Part shown: positions 33,496-42,242 of the stretch, piece after piece
Numbering within the stretch: position 1 is the first letter of the stretch
Layout: each line of letters begins with the position of its first letter
Assembly (NCBI RefSeq): GCF_030165005.1
Contig: NZ_JASNNW010000001.1
Span: 124,001-188,000, forward strand
Direction of reading: 5' to 3'
Source of the DNA: Blastococcus capsensis
GTDB lineage: Bacteria > Actinomycetota > Actinomycetes > Mycobacteriales > Geodermatophilaceae
DNA: 64,000 bases
Notes under the pieces: model-generated
Databases searched by the model: none
Seen by the model: the letters and a program-made list of their open reading frames with translations, nothing else
Told to the model about the DNA's origin: nothing
Translations under genes and position numbers: made by a program

Positions 33496-35331
33496 TCAGC
33501 CGGCGAGGACGGCGTCCCGCTGCGCGATGCCGGCCAGCCGGGAGTACCGGCCGCCCCGGGCCATGAGCTCCTCGTGGGTGCCCTGTTCGACGATCCGCCC
33601 CGCGTCGAGGACGACGATGCAGTCGGCGTGCCGCACGGTCGATAGCCGGTGGGCGATGGTGATCGTCGTCCGGCCGCGGCTGGCCTCGTCGAGCGCGGCC
33701 TGCACCGCCCGCTCGGTCTCGTTGTCCAGCGCGCTGGTGGCCTCGTCGAGCACCAGCACCCGGGGGTCGCGCAGCAGCGTGCGGGCGATGGCCAGCCGCT
33801 GCTTCTCCCCTCCGGAGAACCGGTGCCCGCGCGCGCCGACGACGGTGTCGTAGCCGTCGGGCAGCGCGGCGATGACGTCGTGCACCTGGGCCCGGCGCGC
33901 GGCGTCGACGATCTCCTCGTCGGCGGCGTCGGGCCGGGCGTGCAGCAGGTTCTCCCGCACGGTGCCGTGCAGCAGGTAGGTCTCCTGGGAGACGACGCCC
34001 ACGATGCGGGCGAGGTCGGCCAGCCGCACGTCGCGGACGTCGACGCCGTCGATCAGCACCCGTCCGGTGGTGGGGTCGTTGAGCCGCGCGACCAGCGAGG
34101 CCAGCGTGCTCTTGCCCGAGCCGGTCTCGCCGACCAGTGCCAGTGCCGAGCCCGCGGGGACGGCGACGTCGACGTCGGTCAGCGCGGGCCGGACGGCGTC
34201 GGGATAGCGGAAGCCGACGTGCTCGAAGCGCACCTCGCCACGGACGGAGGCACCGTCGACCGGCACCGGCTCGGCGGGGTCGTCGATGTCGACGCGCAGG
34301 TCGAGGTACTCGAAGACCCGGCTGAACAGGGCCATCGAGGCGGTCAGGGAGACGCCGATGTCGAGCAGCTGCACGAGCGGGCGGAAGAGCGCGCTCTGCA
34401 GCGTGGTGAAGGCGACCAGGGTGCCGATCGTCATGCCGCCGGAGGTCGCGGGCAGTCCGGCGGCCAGGTAGATCAGTGCCGGGATGCCGGCGAAGACGAT
34501 GCTCATCGTGGCCATCCGCCAGCGGCCGGCCAGCTGCGACCGCACCTCGAGGTCGACCAGGTACTCCGACGTGCCGGCGAACCGCTGCGACTGCGCCGGC
34601 CCGGCGCCGAGGGTCTTGCCGAGCAGGACGCCGCTGACCGAGAGCCCCTCCTCCACCTGCGAGTGCAGGTCGGCCAGGTGCCGCTGGCGCTGGGCGGTGA
34701 TCGCGCGGCGCATGCGGGCGACCCGGCGGGTGAGCCAGACCGCCGGGGGCAGCACCACGAGCGAGAGCAGGGACAGCCGCCAGCTCAGCACGGCCATGGC
34801 GGCCACCGTGCCGATGACCGTCGTGGCGCTCGAGGCGAAAGACGTCGCGGTCGAGGTGACCACCGACTGCATGCCGCCGATGTCGTTCATCAGCCGCGAC
34901 TGCACTTCCCCGCCCTTGGTGCGGGTGAAGAAGCCCAGCGACTGGCGCTGCAGGTGGGTGAAGACCGCCGTCCGCAGGCCGTGCATGACCCGCTGCCCGA
35001 CGGTCGTGGACAGCCAGGTCTGGCCCACGCCGAAGATCGCGGTGACCACCGTGACGGCGAGCATCCCGGCAACCGCCCACACCAGCAGCGGCACGTCCTG
35101 CTCGGGGATCGCCTCGTCGATGACCAGGCGGATGAGGAACGGGGTGGCCAGCGCGACTCCCGAGGACGCCACGATCAGAGCCATGACGACGGCCAGCTGC
35201 CAGCGGTAGGGGCGGAACAACGCCGCCACCCGGCTCCAGCGGACCGGGGAGCGCTCGAGCTGGGCGCGGTCGGCCGGGTCGGGCCGGCGCCCGGAGGTGC
35301 CTCCACCGCCGCCCCGACCGCCAGTCATCAT
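33496..35331 (-). CDS. ABC exporter with fused membrane and ATPase domains
   Basis: The protein of about 611 residues is a half-size multidrug-type exporter. Six transmembrane segments span about 25-310 (ALIVASSGVALATPFLIRLV; AVAGMLAVTVVTAIFGVG), then the ATPase with Walker A GETGSGKS, signature FSGGEKQR, Walker B VLVLDEATSAL and the H-loop TIAHRLS. Starts at 35331 or 35328 follow the MarR operator; the ORF could begin at 35394, but then the operator would lie inside the gene. It diverges from a MarR regulator, the usual layout for a drug-inducible pump. It would work as a homodimer. Confidence 0.9.
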   Translation of the reverse strand: MMTGGRGGGGGTSGRRPDPADRAQLERSPVRWSRVAALFRPYRWQLAVVMALIVASSGVALATPFLIRLVIDEAIPEQDVPLLVWAVAGMLAVTVVTAIFGVGQTWLSTTVGQRVMHGLRTAVFTHLQRQSLGFFTRTKGGEVQSRLMNDIGGMQSVVTSTATSFASSATTVIGTVAAMAVLSWRLSLLSLVVLPPAVWLTRRVARMRRAITAQRQRHLADLHSQVEEGLSVSGVLLGKTLGAGPAQSQRFAGTSEYLVDLEVRSQLAGRWRMATMSIVFAGIPALIYLAAGLPATSGGMTIGTLVAFTTLQSALFRPLVQLLDIGVSLTASMALFSRVFEYLDLRVDIDDPAEPVPVDGASVRGEVRFEHVGFRYPDAVRPALTDVDVAVPAGSALALVGETGSGKSTLASLVARLNDPTTGRVLIDGVDVRDVRLADLARIVGVVSQETYLLHGTVRENLLHARPDAADEEIVDAARRAQVHDVIAALPDGYDTVVGARGHRFSGGEKQRLAIARTLLRDPRVLVLDEATSALDNETERAVQAALDEASRGRTTITIAHRLSTVRHADCIVVLDAGRIVEQGTHEELMARGGRYSRLAGIAQRDAVLAG

Positions 35332-35370
35332 CTCGGTGATGCCGCCACCTCCCGGTCCAGTTGCTGAGGT

Positions 35371-35410
35371 CACCTCATCATGAGGTGAATGCACAGATGC
35401 TCGCTACCAT
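35371..35410. promoter_or_regulatory. MarR operator and divergent promoter
   Basis: CACCTCATCATGAGGTG (35371-35387) is a perfect inverted repeat with 7-nt arms and a 3-nt spacer. On the plus strand a -10-like TACCAT (35405-35410) is followed six nt later by the marR GTG, so that transcript is probably leaderless and the operator covers its -35. The ABC gene is on the other side, so one operator probably controls both genes. Confidence 0.65.
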
Positions 35411-35416
35411 TCCCCC

Positions 35417-35833
35417 GTGGCGGACGACGGGACCGGGGATCTGGGCGACCTGCTGATGCGCGTGGCCCGCACCCAGCGCCGCCGCTGGCGCGCCGCCCTC
35501 GCCCCGTGGGACCTGTCCCCCCACCAGGCCCGGGCGCTGCGGGTGGTCTGCGAACGCGACGGCGTCCGGCTGTCGGACCTCGCCGAGTCGCTGCACATCG
35601 CCCCGCGGTCGGCCACCGAGGTCGCCGACGGCCTGCAGGACCGCTGCCTGGTCGAACGCACGCCCGACCCTGGTGACCGGCGGGCGGTGATCCTCCGCGC
35701 CACCGACGAGGGCCGGCGGGTCCGCGCCGAGGTGGGGCGCGCCCGGACCGCGGACTCCACGGAGCTCTTCGCCCGCCTCGACGACGACGACCGGGCCGCG
35801 CTCGCGCGGATCCTGCGCACGCTCGCCGACTGA
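35417..35833 (+). CDS. MarR-family transcriptional regulator
   Basis: The 138-residue protein has the MarR winged helix: SPHQARALRVVCERDGVRLS, LAESLHIAPRSATEVADGLQ and a wing with LVERTPDPGDRRAVILRATD. It probably represses itself and the divergent ABC exporter through the palindrome between them. The GTG start has no ribosome binding site but is six nt from a -10-like box, consistent with leaderless translation. Confidence 0.9.
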   Translation: MADDGTGDLGDLLMRVARTQRRRWRAALAPWDLSPHQARALRVVCERDGVRLSDLAESLHIAPRSATEVADGLQDRCLVERTPDPGDRRAVILRATDEGRRVRAEVGRARTADSTELFARLDDDDRAALARILRTLAD

Positions 35834-35884
35834 TCCGGCCCCCGACAATGGGGCGGCCCGCTCACCGCCGTCCGGGGAGGCCCG

Positions 35885-36454
35885 ATGCAGGAGCAGCTGG
35901 GGATCGACTGGGGAACGGCCGGGCTGGTCGTCCTCTCCACCGTGGCCATGTACCTGACGCTGGTCCTGTGCGTGCGGCTGGTGGGCCAGCGGAGCCTGGC
36001 CACGATGTCGAGCTTCGACCTCGGCTGCGCCATCGCCCTGGGTGCGGTGGTCGGCCGGACGGCGCTCCTCCTGGACCCCACCCTGGCCACCGGCGTGCTC
36101 GCCATGGTCACGCTGTTCGCGACGCAGACGACGCTGGCCCGGCTGCGGCAGAGTCGGTGGGTCGACCGGCTGATGAACCGGCCCCCGGTCCTGCTCATGG
36201 TCGGCCCGACCCCGCTGGTGGACAACATGCGCGCCGCGCACGTCGCCGAGGACGAGCTGCGGCAGAAGCTGCGGCTGGCCGGCATCCGCGACCTCGCGGA
36301 GGTGCGCTGCGTCGTCCTCGAGCGCACCGGTGCGGTCAGCGTCATCCGGCAGTCCGAGCCGCTGGACCCGTGGCTGTTCTCCGACGTCCCGGGCGCCGAA
36401 CGCCTGGTGCTGCCCGCTCAGGAGGAGCGGGACACCACGGGTCGATCCGCCTGA
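35885..36454 (+). CDS. DUF421 membrane protein (YetF-like)
   Basis: This 189-residue protein has three N-terminal hydrophobic segments (LVVLSTVAMYLTLVLCVRLV; LGCAIALGAVVGRTALLL; VLAMVTLFATQ). The conserved cytoplasmic domain follows (LVGQRSLATMSSFDL and DELRQKLRLAGIRDLAEVRC; VVLERTGAVSVI). It belongs to the YetF/DUF421 family of unknown molecular function. GGGAGG precedes the ATG. It is downstream of marR, possibly co-transcribed. Confidence 0.85.
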   Translation: MQEQLGIDWGTAGLVVLSTVAMYLTLVLCVRLVGQRSLATMSSFDLGCAIALGAVVGRTALLLDPTLATGVLAMVTLFATQTTLARLRQSRWVDRLMNRPPVLLMVGPTPLVDNMRAAHVAEDELRQKLRLAGIRDLAEVRCVVLERTGAVSVIRQSEPLDPWLFSDVPGAERLVLPAQEERDTTGRSA

Positions 36455-36555
36455 GAGGCCCGGCGCCGGGGACGGACCGCGCATCCTCCGGAAGCTCGCC
36501 GGCCGGGCGATGACACGGCACGCAGCCCCGGTGGCCACCCGCGGGGTCGGCTCGG

Positions 36556-36594
36556 CGCACCACACCACACCGCACCACACCGCACCGCACCGCC
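36556..36594. repeat. Short tandem repeat C(G/A)CAC
   Basis: Seven adjacent 5-nt units of CGCAC or CACAC follow one another in a non-coding stretch between DUF421 and the terminator at 36682. No gene is visible in 36455-36681. The repeat could vary in length by slippage. Confidence 0.6.
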
Positions 36595-36681
36595 GACCGT
36601 CGCGCCGTGCTCGACCGCTTCGCCGCCGACATCGCCGGAACGAGGACCGCTCTGCCGCCTGAGTGCCTGCGGCACCGAACC

Positions 36682-36713
36682 AGGGCCGGCCCCACGTACG
36701 TGGGGCCGGCCCT
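36682..36713. terminator. Perfect 32-bp palindromic terminator
   Basis: The sequence is a perfect palindrome centred on ACGTACGT, forming a GC-rich stem of 14 bp or more with a 4-nt loop. It stands eight nt past the stop of the aldehyde dehydrogenase and downstream of the plus-strand DUF421 region. A run of T is absent, as is common in actinobacteria. Confidence 0.8.
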
Positions 36714-36720
36714 TCGTCGC

Positions 36721-38217
36721 TCAGGCCCCCGCCAGGTCCTCGCTCGACAGCCTGCCGTCGAGACGACGGGGAATCTGCGCCACGTTGCGGTCCTGCAGCG
36801 CCTCGTCGAGGAGGGCCGCAGGCACGTCCTGGTAGGTGACCGGCCGGAGGAACCGGCGGATCGCCGTCATCCCGACCGAGGTGTGCAGGGGCGCGCTGGT
36901 CGCCGGCCACGGTCCGCCGTGGTGCATCGCCCACGAGACCGCGACGCCGGTGGGCCAGCCGTTCCAGACGATCCGCCCCGCCCGGTCGCGTAGCTCGCGG
37001 ACCAGTGGCCGGACCAGCTCCACCTCGTCGTCCTCGGCGTGCACCGTGGCCGTGAGGTTGCCGCCGAAAGCCCGCGCCGCGGCCAGCACCTCGTCCATGC
37101 CCGCGTACTCGACCAGCACCGACGTCGGCCCGAAGCACTCCGGCAGCACCCGTTCCCGGTCGGCCAGCAGCGTCGCCAGATCGGTCGCCAGGAGGGTCGC
37201 CCCGGCACGTCCGCCGTCGCCCGGATCGCCGTCGACGGCCGCCACGACGCGCATTCCCGGCAGCGCCGCCAGCTCGGCCCGGACGGCATCGTGCCCGCTG
37301 CGGATCCGCTCGTGCAGCATCCGCGCGGGGGCCACCCCGCCGACCCCACGCGCCAGTGCGTCGTCCAGGCCGTGCCCGCGGGGCAGGAACAACAGTCCCG
37401 GCTTGGTGCAGAACTGGCCGACACCCAGGGTGAACGACGTGACGAACCCGGCGGCGATCTCCGCTCCCCGGGCGCGGACCGCCCCCGGCGTGACGAACGT
37501 CGGGTTCAGGCTGCCCATCTCCGCGTAGAACGGGATCGGGACGTCCCGCGCCGCAGCGATCCGGTACAGCGTCGCTCCTCCGTGCAACGAGCCGGTGAAC
37601 CCGGCCGCGGTGATACGGGGGTCGCGCAGCGCCTCCACACCGGCCTGCTCGCCGGTGATCAGCGCGAACGTAGCTGCCGGCATGCCCGCGCCCTCCCACG
37701 CCGCCCGGACCACCTCGGCGGTGCGCACCGAGGTCTCCGGGTGCCCCGGATGAGCCTTGACGACCACGGGACAGCTCGCCGCCAGCGCCGAGGCGGTGTC
37801 GCCGCCGGCCACGCTGAACGCGAACGGGAAGTTGCTGGCCGCGAAGACGAGCACCGGCCCGAGCGGCACCTGCATCCGACGCAGGTCCGGGCGCGGCACC
37901 GGCGTCGCCGCGGCGTCGGCGGGATCGATGACGACGTCGAGGAACGACCCCTCCACCAGCCCGTCGGCGAACATCCGCAGCTGACCGCTGGTGCGCGCGA
38001 CCTCCCCGGCCAGGCGGGGGACGGGGAGCCACGTCTCCCGGACCGCGACGTCGACGAGCTCGTCGGTTGCCGCGTCGAGAGCGTCGGCGACCGCCCGCAG
38101 CGCCGCGGCCCTGTCCGATCGACCGGTGTCCGCGAGGGCCGGGCTGCTCGCGGCCAGGCCGGCGAGCACCGCCTCCAAGGTCGCGGAGCCCGTGTCGGGC
38201 ACCCCGGTCGCCGTCAT
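36721..38217 (-). CDS. Aldehyde dehydrogenase, 2-oxoglutarate semialdehyde type
   Basis: The protein of about 498 residues resembles NADP-dependent alpha-ketoglutarate semialdehyde dehydrogenases. It has the family's FAASNFPFAFSVAGGDTASA cofactor segment, the general base in YAEMGSLNPTFV, the nucleophilic Cys in GVGQFCTKPGLLFL, and ECFGPTSVLVEY. The ATG overlaps the stop of the FAH-family gene (ATGA). The pairing of an FAH dehydratase with this dehydrogenase is typical of oxidative pentose or sugar-acid routes ending in 2-oxoglutarate. It is the last gene of the long minus-strand unit, followed by a strong terminator. Confidence 0.88.
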   Translation of the reverse strand: MTATGVPDTGSATLEAVLAGLAASSPALADTGRSDRAAALRAVADALDAATDELVDVAVRETWLPVPRLAGEVARTSGQLRMFADGLVEGSFLDVVIDPADAAATPVPRPDLRRMQVPLGPVLVFAASNFPFAFSVAGGDTASALAASCPVVVKAHPGHPETSVRTAEVVRAAWEGAGMPAATFALITGEQAGVEALRDPRITAAGFTGSLHGGATLYRIAAARDVPIPFYAEMGSLNPTFVTPGAVRARGAEIAAGFVTSFTLGVGQFCTKPGLLFLPRGHGLDDALARGVGGVAPARMLHERIRSGHDAVRAELAALPGMRVVAAVDGDPGDGGRAGATLLATDLATLLADRERVLPECFGPTSVLVEYAGMDEVLAAARAFGGNLTATVHAEDDEVELVRPLVRELRDRAGRIVWNGWPTGVAVSWAMHHGGPWPATSAPLHTSVGMTAIRRFLRPVTYQDVPAALLDEALQDRNVAQIPRRLDGRLSSEDLAGA

Positions 38218-39113
38218 CGGGCAGCTCCGGCGGGCACGCGGCGCGCGGCCGCCGCTCGGGCGGCAGCCAGCGTCCCGACGGGGTTGGTCAGGGTGCCGAC
38301 GTGCTCCACGGTCACCGTGACGACGTCGCCGTCGACGAGCGTGAAGTCCAGGTCGGGCACGATGCCGGTCCCGGTCGAGAGCACCGCTCCGGCGGGGAAG
38401 CCCATCCCGCGCACCAGGTGGCCGACGAGATCGGGCAGCGACCGGCGCATGCGCCCCGTCGACGTCGTTCCCTCGAACACCGTGGCGCCCTCGCGGGTCA
38501 CCCGGACTCCGATGTCGAGGCCGGCCGGGTCGGGCACCTCCCACGCGGGGCGGATGCCGGTCGCCAGCGCACAGCTGCCGGCGTAGACCTTCGCCTGCGG
38601 CAGGTAGAGCGGGTTCTCGCCCTCGATGTCGCGCGAGGAGACGTCGTCGCAGACGGTGTAGCCGAAGATCTCCTCAGTGGCGGTCACGACGACGGCGAGC
38701 TCCGGCTCGGGAACCGTCACCGCCGAGTCGGGCCGGATCGCGATCGGGTCGCCGTCGGTCACGACCCGCCAGGCGGCGGACTTGAAGAACAGCTCCGGCC
38801 GCTCGGCGGCGTAGACGCGGGCGTAGATGTCCTGCGTCTGGCTCTCCTCGACACGGGCGTCCATGGAGCGCTCGTAGGTGACACCGGACGCCCAGACCTC
38901 GGTCAGCCCGTCGACCGGCGGCAACAGCCGTACGTCACCGACGGGGACGGGCGACTCCCCCGCCGCGCGCTCCACCAGGGTGCGCGCCTCGGCCAGCCCG
39001 AGCGCCAGGAGCGCAGCCATCGTGTCCACGCCCGGGATGGGCCGTACGGCGCCGTCGTCCAGGACGCCGAGCCGCACCGTGCCGTGGGACTCGTAGCGCA
39101 CCACGTGGGTCAT
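38214..39113 (-). CDS. Fumarylacetoacetate hydrolase family protein, AraD1-like
   Basis: The 299-residue protein has FAH-fold metal ligands (the Glu pair in VPEPELAVVVTATEEIFGYT and the Asp/Glu of DDVSSRDIEGENPLYLPQAK) and a substrate loop (VWASGVTYERSMDARVEES). This is the group that includes 2-keto-3-deoxy-sugar-acid dehydratases (AraD1). With the adjacent KGSA-type dehydrogenase it could turn a 2-keto-3-deoxypentonate into 2-oxoglutarate semialdehyde. The real substrate is unproven. The 60-nt gap upstream separates it from the enoyl-CoA hydratase. Confidence 0.85.
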   Translation of the reverse strand: MTHVVRYESHGTVRLGVLDDGAVRPIPGVDTMAALLALGLAEARTLVERAAGESPVPVGDVRLLPPVDGLTEVWASGVTYERSMDARVEESQTQDIYARVYAAERPELFFKSAAWRVVTDGDPIAIRPDSAVTVPEPELAVVVTATEEIFGYTVCDDVSSRDIEGENPLYLPQAKVYAGSCALATGIRPAWEVPDPAGLDIGVRVTREGATVFEGTTSTGRMRRSLPDLVGHLVRGMGFPAGAVLSTGTGIVPDLDFTLVDGDVVTVTVEHVGTLTNPVGTLAAARAAAARRVPAGAAR

Positions 39114-39174
39114 CGGTCCTCCTCCACGGTCTCTCCAGGAGCTGCTCGCCGTGCGCCGACGTCGGACGGCTCCG

Positions 39175-39951
39175 TCACCGGCCCTGCCACGCGACCGGCT
39201 GCTTGGTCGCGAACGCCGCGACCGCGGTGTGGAAGTCCTCGCTGCCGAAGACCCGGGTGACGATGTCGTTGCCGTCGGGGATCGCGGCCCGGCGGATGCG
39301 GCGGACCGCCTCCTTCGCCGCCCACATGCTCAGCGGCGCGTGCGCGAGCAGTGTCGTGACGACGCCGTCGGTGACCGCCTCGAGCTGGTCCTCGTCGCAC
39401 AGCTCGGCGACAAAGCCGGCCGCGGCTGCCTCCTCGCCGGTGAACAGCCGGGCCCGCAACAGCATGTCCAGCGTCCGCGCCGGGCCGAGGTGGCTGAGCA
39501 GGAGCGAGTAGTTGTTCATCGACAGGCAGTTGCCCAGCGTGCGGGCGATCGGGATGCCGAACCGGGCCGACGGGGTGGCGATCCGGAGGTCGCACACCGA
39601 CGCGATGCTCAACCCACCGCCGACGCAGAAGCCGCGGATCGCCGCGACGGTCGGGACGCCGACGTCCTCGATGCGGCTGATGATCCGGGTGATCTTCTCC
39701 TCGTACGCGACGCCGTCCTGACCGCTGGAGAACTCGCTGAACTGGCCGATGTCGGTGCCGGCGACGAAGGCCTTGTCGCCGGCCGCCTTGAGCACGAGCA
39801 CCCGGATCTCGTCGTCGGCGTCGGCCCGCTCGCAGGCCTCGTAGAGGCCCTCGTACATCCCCCAGGTCATCGCGTTGCGCTGCCGCGGGCGGTTGAAGGT
39901 CACGGTCAGGACGCCGCCGTCGGCGTCGACGAGCAGCTCAGGGTCGTCCAC
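39175..39951 (-). CDS. Enoyl-CoA hydratase/isomerase family protein
   Basis: The 258-residue crotonase-fold protein shows TVTFNRPRQRNAMTWGMYEG, the oxyanion-hole segments KAFVAGTDIGQF and AIRGFCVGGGLSIASVCDLR, and a plausible C-terminal trimerisation region. The Glu expected at the second catalytic position of hydratases (GAEQA-like) is not clear in IPIARTLGNCLS, so a different crotonase reaction is possible. The start overlaps tctA by 14 nt. It sits in the carboxylate catabolic unit and may act on the CoA ester made by the CaiB-type transferase. Confidence 0.87.
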   Translation of the reverse strand: MDDPELLVDADGGVLTVTFNRPRQRNAMTWGMYEGLYEACERADADDEIRVLVLKAAGDKAFVAGTDIGQFSEFSSGQDGVAYEEKITRIISRIEDVGVPTVAAIRGFCVGGGLSIASVCDLRIATPSARFGIPIARTLGNCLSMNNYSLLLSHLGPARTLDMLLRARLFTGEEAAAAGFVAELCDEDQLEAVTDGVVTTLLAHAPLSMWAAKEAVRRIRRAAIPDGNDIVTRVFGSEDFHTAVAAFATKQPVAWQGR

Positions 39952-41608
39952 GGGTCTCCTCAGAGGTCGACGTGTCCGCGGCGGTGCGCGGACCGGTGGT
40001 CGCGCCGGGGGCGGCGGTGTCGCCCCCGGTGGCGGTGTTGCCCGCGACGGCGGGAAACTCGGGGCGAGGGGCGTCCGGATCCCCCGCCGTCGGTCCGGCG
40101 GCCGACGGGCCGGCTGGGCCGCCGTCGCGCGTCCGGCGACGCCGCAGGATGTGGGCGAGCAGGGTCGGCGCGACGATCTGCAGGGCCGCGATCGCGAGGA
40201 CCACCAGGGCCAGCGGTCGGGTGAAGACGATGCCGACGTTGCCGTCGCCGATCGCCGACGTCTGCACGAGCGCCTTCTCGAACAGCGGGCCGAGCACCAC
40301 GCCGAGGACCAGGGGGGCCATCGGCAGGTCCAGCCGCTTCATGAAGTAGCCGATGATCCCGAAGATCACGACGACCCAGACGCTGTACATGCTGTTCCCG
40401 ATCGAGTACGCCCCGACCAGGCTGGTCAGCAGGATCAGCGGGTACATGTAGCCGTAGGGCACGCGCAGCATCTGCGCGAACACCGGTGCCAGCGGCAGGT
40501 TCAGCACCAGCAGGATCAGGTTGCCGATGAAGAACGAGGCGAGCAGGCCCCACACCAGCGCCGGCTGCTGCTCGAAGAGCAGCGGGCCGGGGTCGATGCC
40601 GTAGATCATGAAGGCGCCGAGCAGGACGGCGGTGGTCGCACCACCCGGGATGCCGAGGGTCAGCGTCGGCACGAAGTTGGCGTTCGCGGCCGCATTGTTC
40701 GCGGCCTCGGGGGCTGCCACGCCCTCGATCGCGCCGGTGCCGAACTCGCTGCCCCGCTTGCTGACCCGCCGCTCGATGCCGTACGCCATGAACGATGCCA
40801 GCGTCGAGCCCGCGCCGGGCAGGATGCCGAAGAGGAAACCGAGGAAGCTGCCGCGCAGGATCGGGCCACCGGACCGCTTGAGGTCTGCCGGCTTGATCAT
40901 CAGCTCGCGGAAGCCGGCGCGGATCGGCGCCGCGGCGCCCTCCCGGATCTGGTTGAGCACCTCACCGACCGCGAACAGACCGATCATCACCTCGACGAAC
41001 GGGATGCCGGAGAGCAGGTAGATCGAGTCGAAGGTGAACCGCGAGGTGCCGCTGCCGACGTCGACACCGACCGTGGCGATGAGCAGCCCGACCAGGGCCA
41101 TCAGCAGGCCGAGTCTCCGGTTGTCGCCCGCGAAGCTGATGATCGTGGCCAGGCCCAGGACCATCACCGCCAGCATCTCCGGCGGGCCGAAGTCGAGCGC
41201 GAACGCGGCGAACGGCGGCGCGAGGGTGACCAGCAGGGCGAGCGAGATGATCGCGGCGACGAACGAGCCGATCGCCGAGATCGCGAGCGCCGCGCCGGCC
41301 CTCCCCTGGCGGGCCATCTGGTAGCCGTCGAGGGTCGTGACGACGGTCGCGGCCTCGCCCGGTGTGGAGATGAGCACCGAGGTGATCGTCCCGCCGTACT
41401 GGGAGCCGTAGTAGATGCCGGCCAGCATGATCAGGCCGGTGACGGGCTCCAGCCCCAGGGTGAGGGGCATGAGGACGGCGACACCGGTGGTGGACCCGAG
41501 GCCCGGGAGGACCCCGATCACGGTGCCCATGAAGACGCCGACGAAGCACCAGAGGATGTTCTCGAGGCTCAGGGCGGTCGAGAATCCCAGGACGAGGTTG
41601 TCGAGCAC
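39938..41608 (-). CDS. tctA: Tripartite tricarboxylate transporter large permease TctA
   Basis: This 556-residue membrane protein has the TctA motifs [20 protein letters not shown] and [20 protein letters not shown] near the N-terminus, repeated in inverted topology as [20 protein letters not shown] and [19 protein letters not shown]. About twelve hydrophobic segments are visible. The C-terminal 90 residues are a disordered Pro/Ala/Thr tail with basic residues. It takes up a carboxylate delivered by the TctC protein. One nt separates it from tctB. Confidence 0.94.
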   Translation of the reverse strand: MLDNLVLGFSTALSLENILWCFVGVFMGTVIGVLPGLGSTTGVAVLMPLTLGLEPVTGLIMLAGIYYGSQYGGTITSVLISTPGEAATVVTTLDGYQMARQGRAGAALAISAIGSFVAAIISLALLVTLAPPFAAFALDFGPPEMLAVMVLGLATIISFAGDNRRLGLLMALVGLLIATVGVDVGSGTSRFTFDSIYLLSGIPFVEVMIGLFAVGEVLNQIREGAAAPIRAGFRELMIKPADLKRSGGPILRGSFLGFLFGILPGAGSTLASFMAYGIERRVSKRGSEFGTGAIEGVAAPEAANNAAANANFVPTLTLGIPGGATTAVLLGAFMIYGIDPGPLLFEQQPALVWGLLASFFIGNLILLVLNLPLAPVFAQMLRVPYGYMYPLILLTSLVGAYSIGNSMYSVWVVVIFGIIGYFMKRLDLPMAPLVLGVVLGPLFEKALVQTSAIGDGNVGIVFTRPLALVVLAIAALQIVAPTLLAHILRRRRTRDGGPAGPSAAGPTAGDPDAPRPEFPAVAGNTATGGDTAAPGATTGPRTAADTSTSEETRGRP

Positions 41609-41609
41609 G

Positions 41610-42242
41610 TCAGCCTCCGATCCCGATCAGGCCGTCGGGCAACGGCACGTTGAGGAACTGGGCGAAGACCGCCCACACGATCACGACCGCCACGAGGGAG
41701 ATCACGACCGAGGGCAGCCAGGCGCGGCGCTCGACGACGGCGGAGATGAACACCGACAGCACGAAGAAGGCACCGAGGAAGCCCAGCACGGGCACGAGGA
41801 GGACCGTGACGACGAGCGCGCCGAACACGATCCACAGCTGGCGGCCCCGCGTGGCCGACGTCCGGCCGTAGATGTCCACGTCGTCGTCGTCCGCCGCGCC
41901 GGGGGTCGCGCTGCCCCCACCCCCGGCGGTGTCGGCCACCACCGCCCCGGCCGTGGCGGCCGGGGCAGCGGTGTTCGAGGTGACGGAGGCCGCGACCTCC
42001 GCCAGGCCGTGCGTGTGGTCGTCCCTCCGGCCGCGGAGCGTCCCGATGAACTCCCAGCCGCCGATCAGCGCGATCCCGGCGCCCACCACGGCGGGCACGA
42101 GCCCGGGACCCACCCTGGCGCCCTCCTTGAAGAGGCCGTAACCGATCGCGGTGACGAGGGCGAGGAGCCCGATCGCGGTGAGCAGTCCGTAGGCGACGGC
42201 GTGCTCGACGGAGACGCTCCGCTTGCCGGAGGGCGCGGTCAC
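41610..42242 (-). CDS. tctB: Tripartite tricarboxylate transporter small permease TctB
   Basis: The 210-residue protein has four hydrophobic segments in two pairs (AVAYGLLTAIGLLALVTAIG; AVVGAGIALIGGWEF; LWIVFGALVVTVLLVPVLGF; VVISLVAVVIVWAVFAQFL). A hydrophilic linker of about 70 residues separates the pairs. This is the TctB layout. The GTG overlaps the tctC stop. The acidic DDDDVDIYGRTS motif in the linker is unusual but of unknown meaning. Confidence 0.9.
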   Translation of the reverse strand: MTAPSGKRSVSVEHAVAYGLLTAIGLLALVTAIGYGLFKEGARVGPGLVPAVVGAGIALIGGWEFIGTLRGRRDDHTHGLAEVAASVTSNTAAPAATAGAVVADTAGGGGSATPGAADDDDVDIYGRTSATRGRQLWIVFGALVVTVLLVPVLGFLGAFFVLSVFISAVVERRAWLPSVVISLVAVVIVWAVFAQFLNVPLPDGLIGIGG

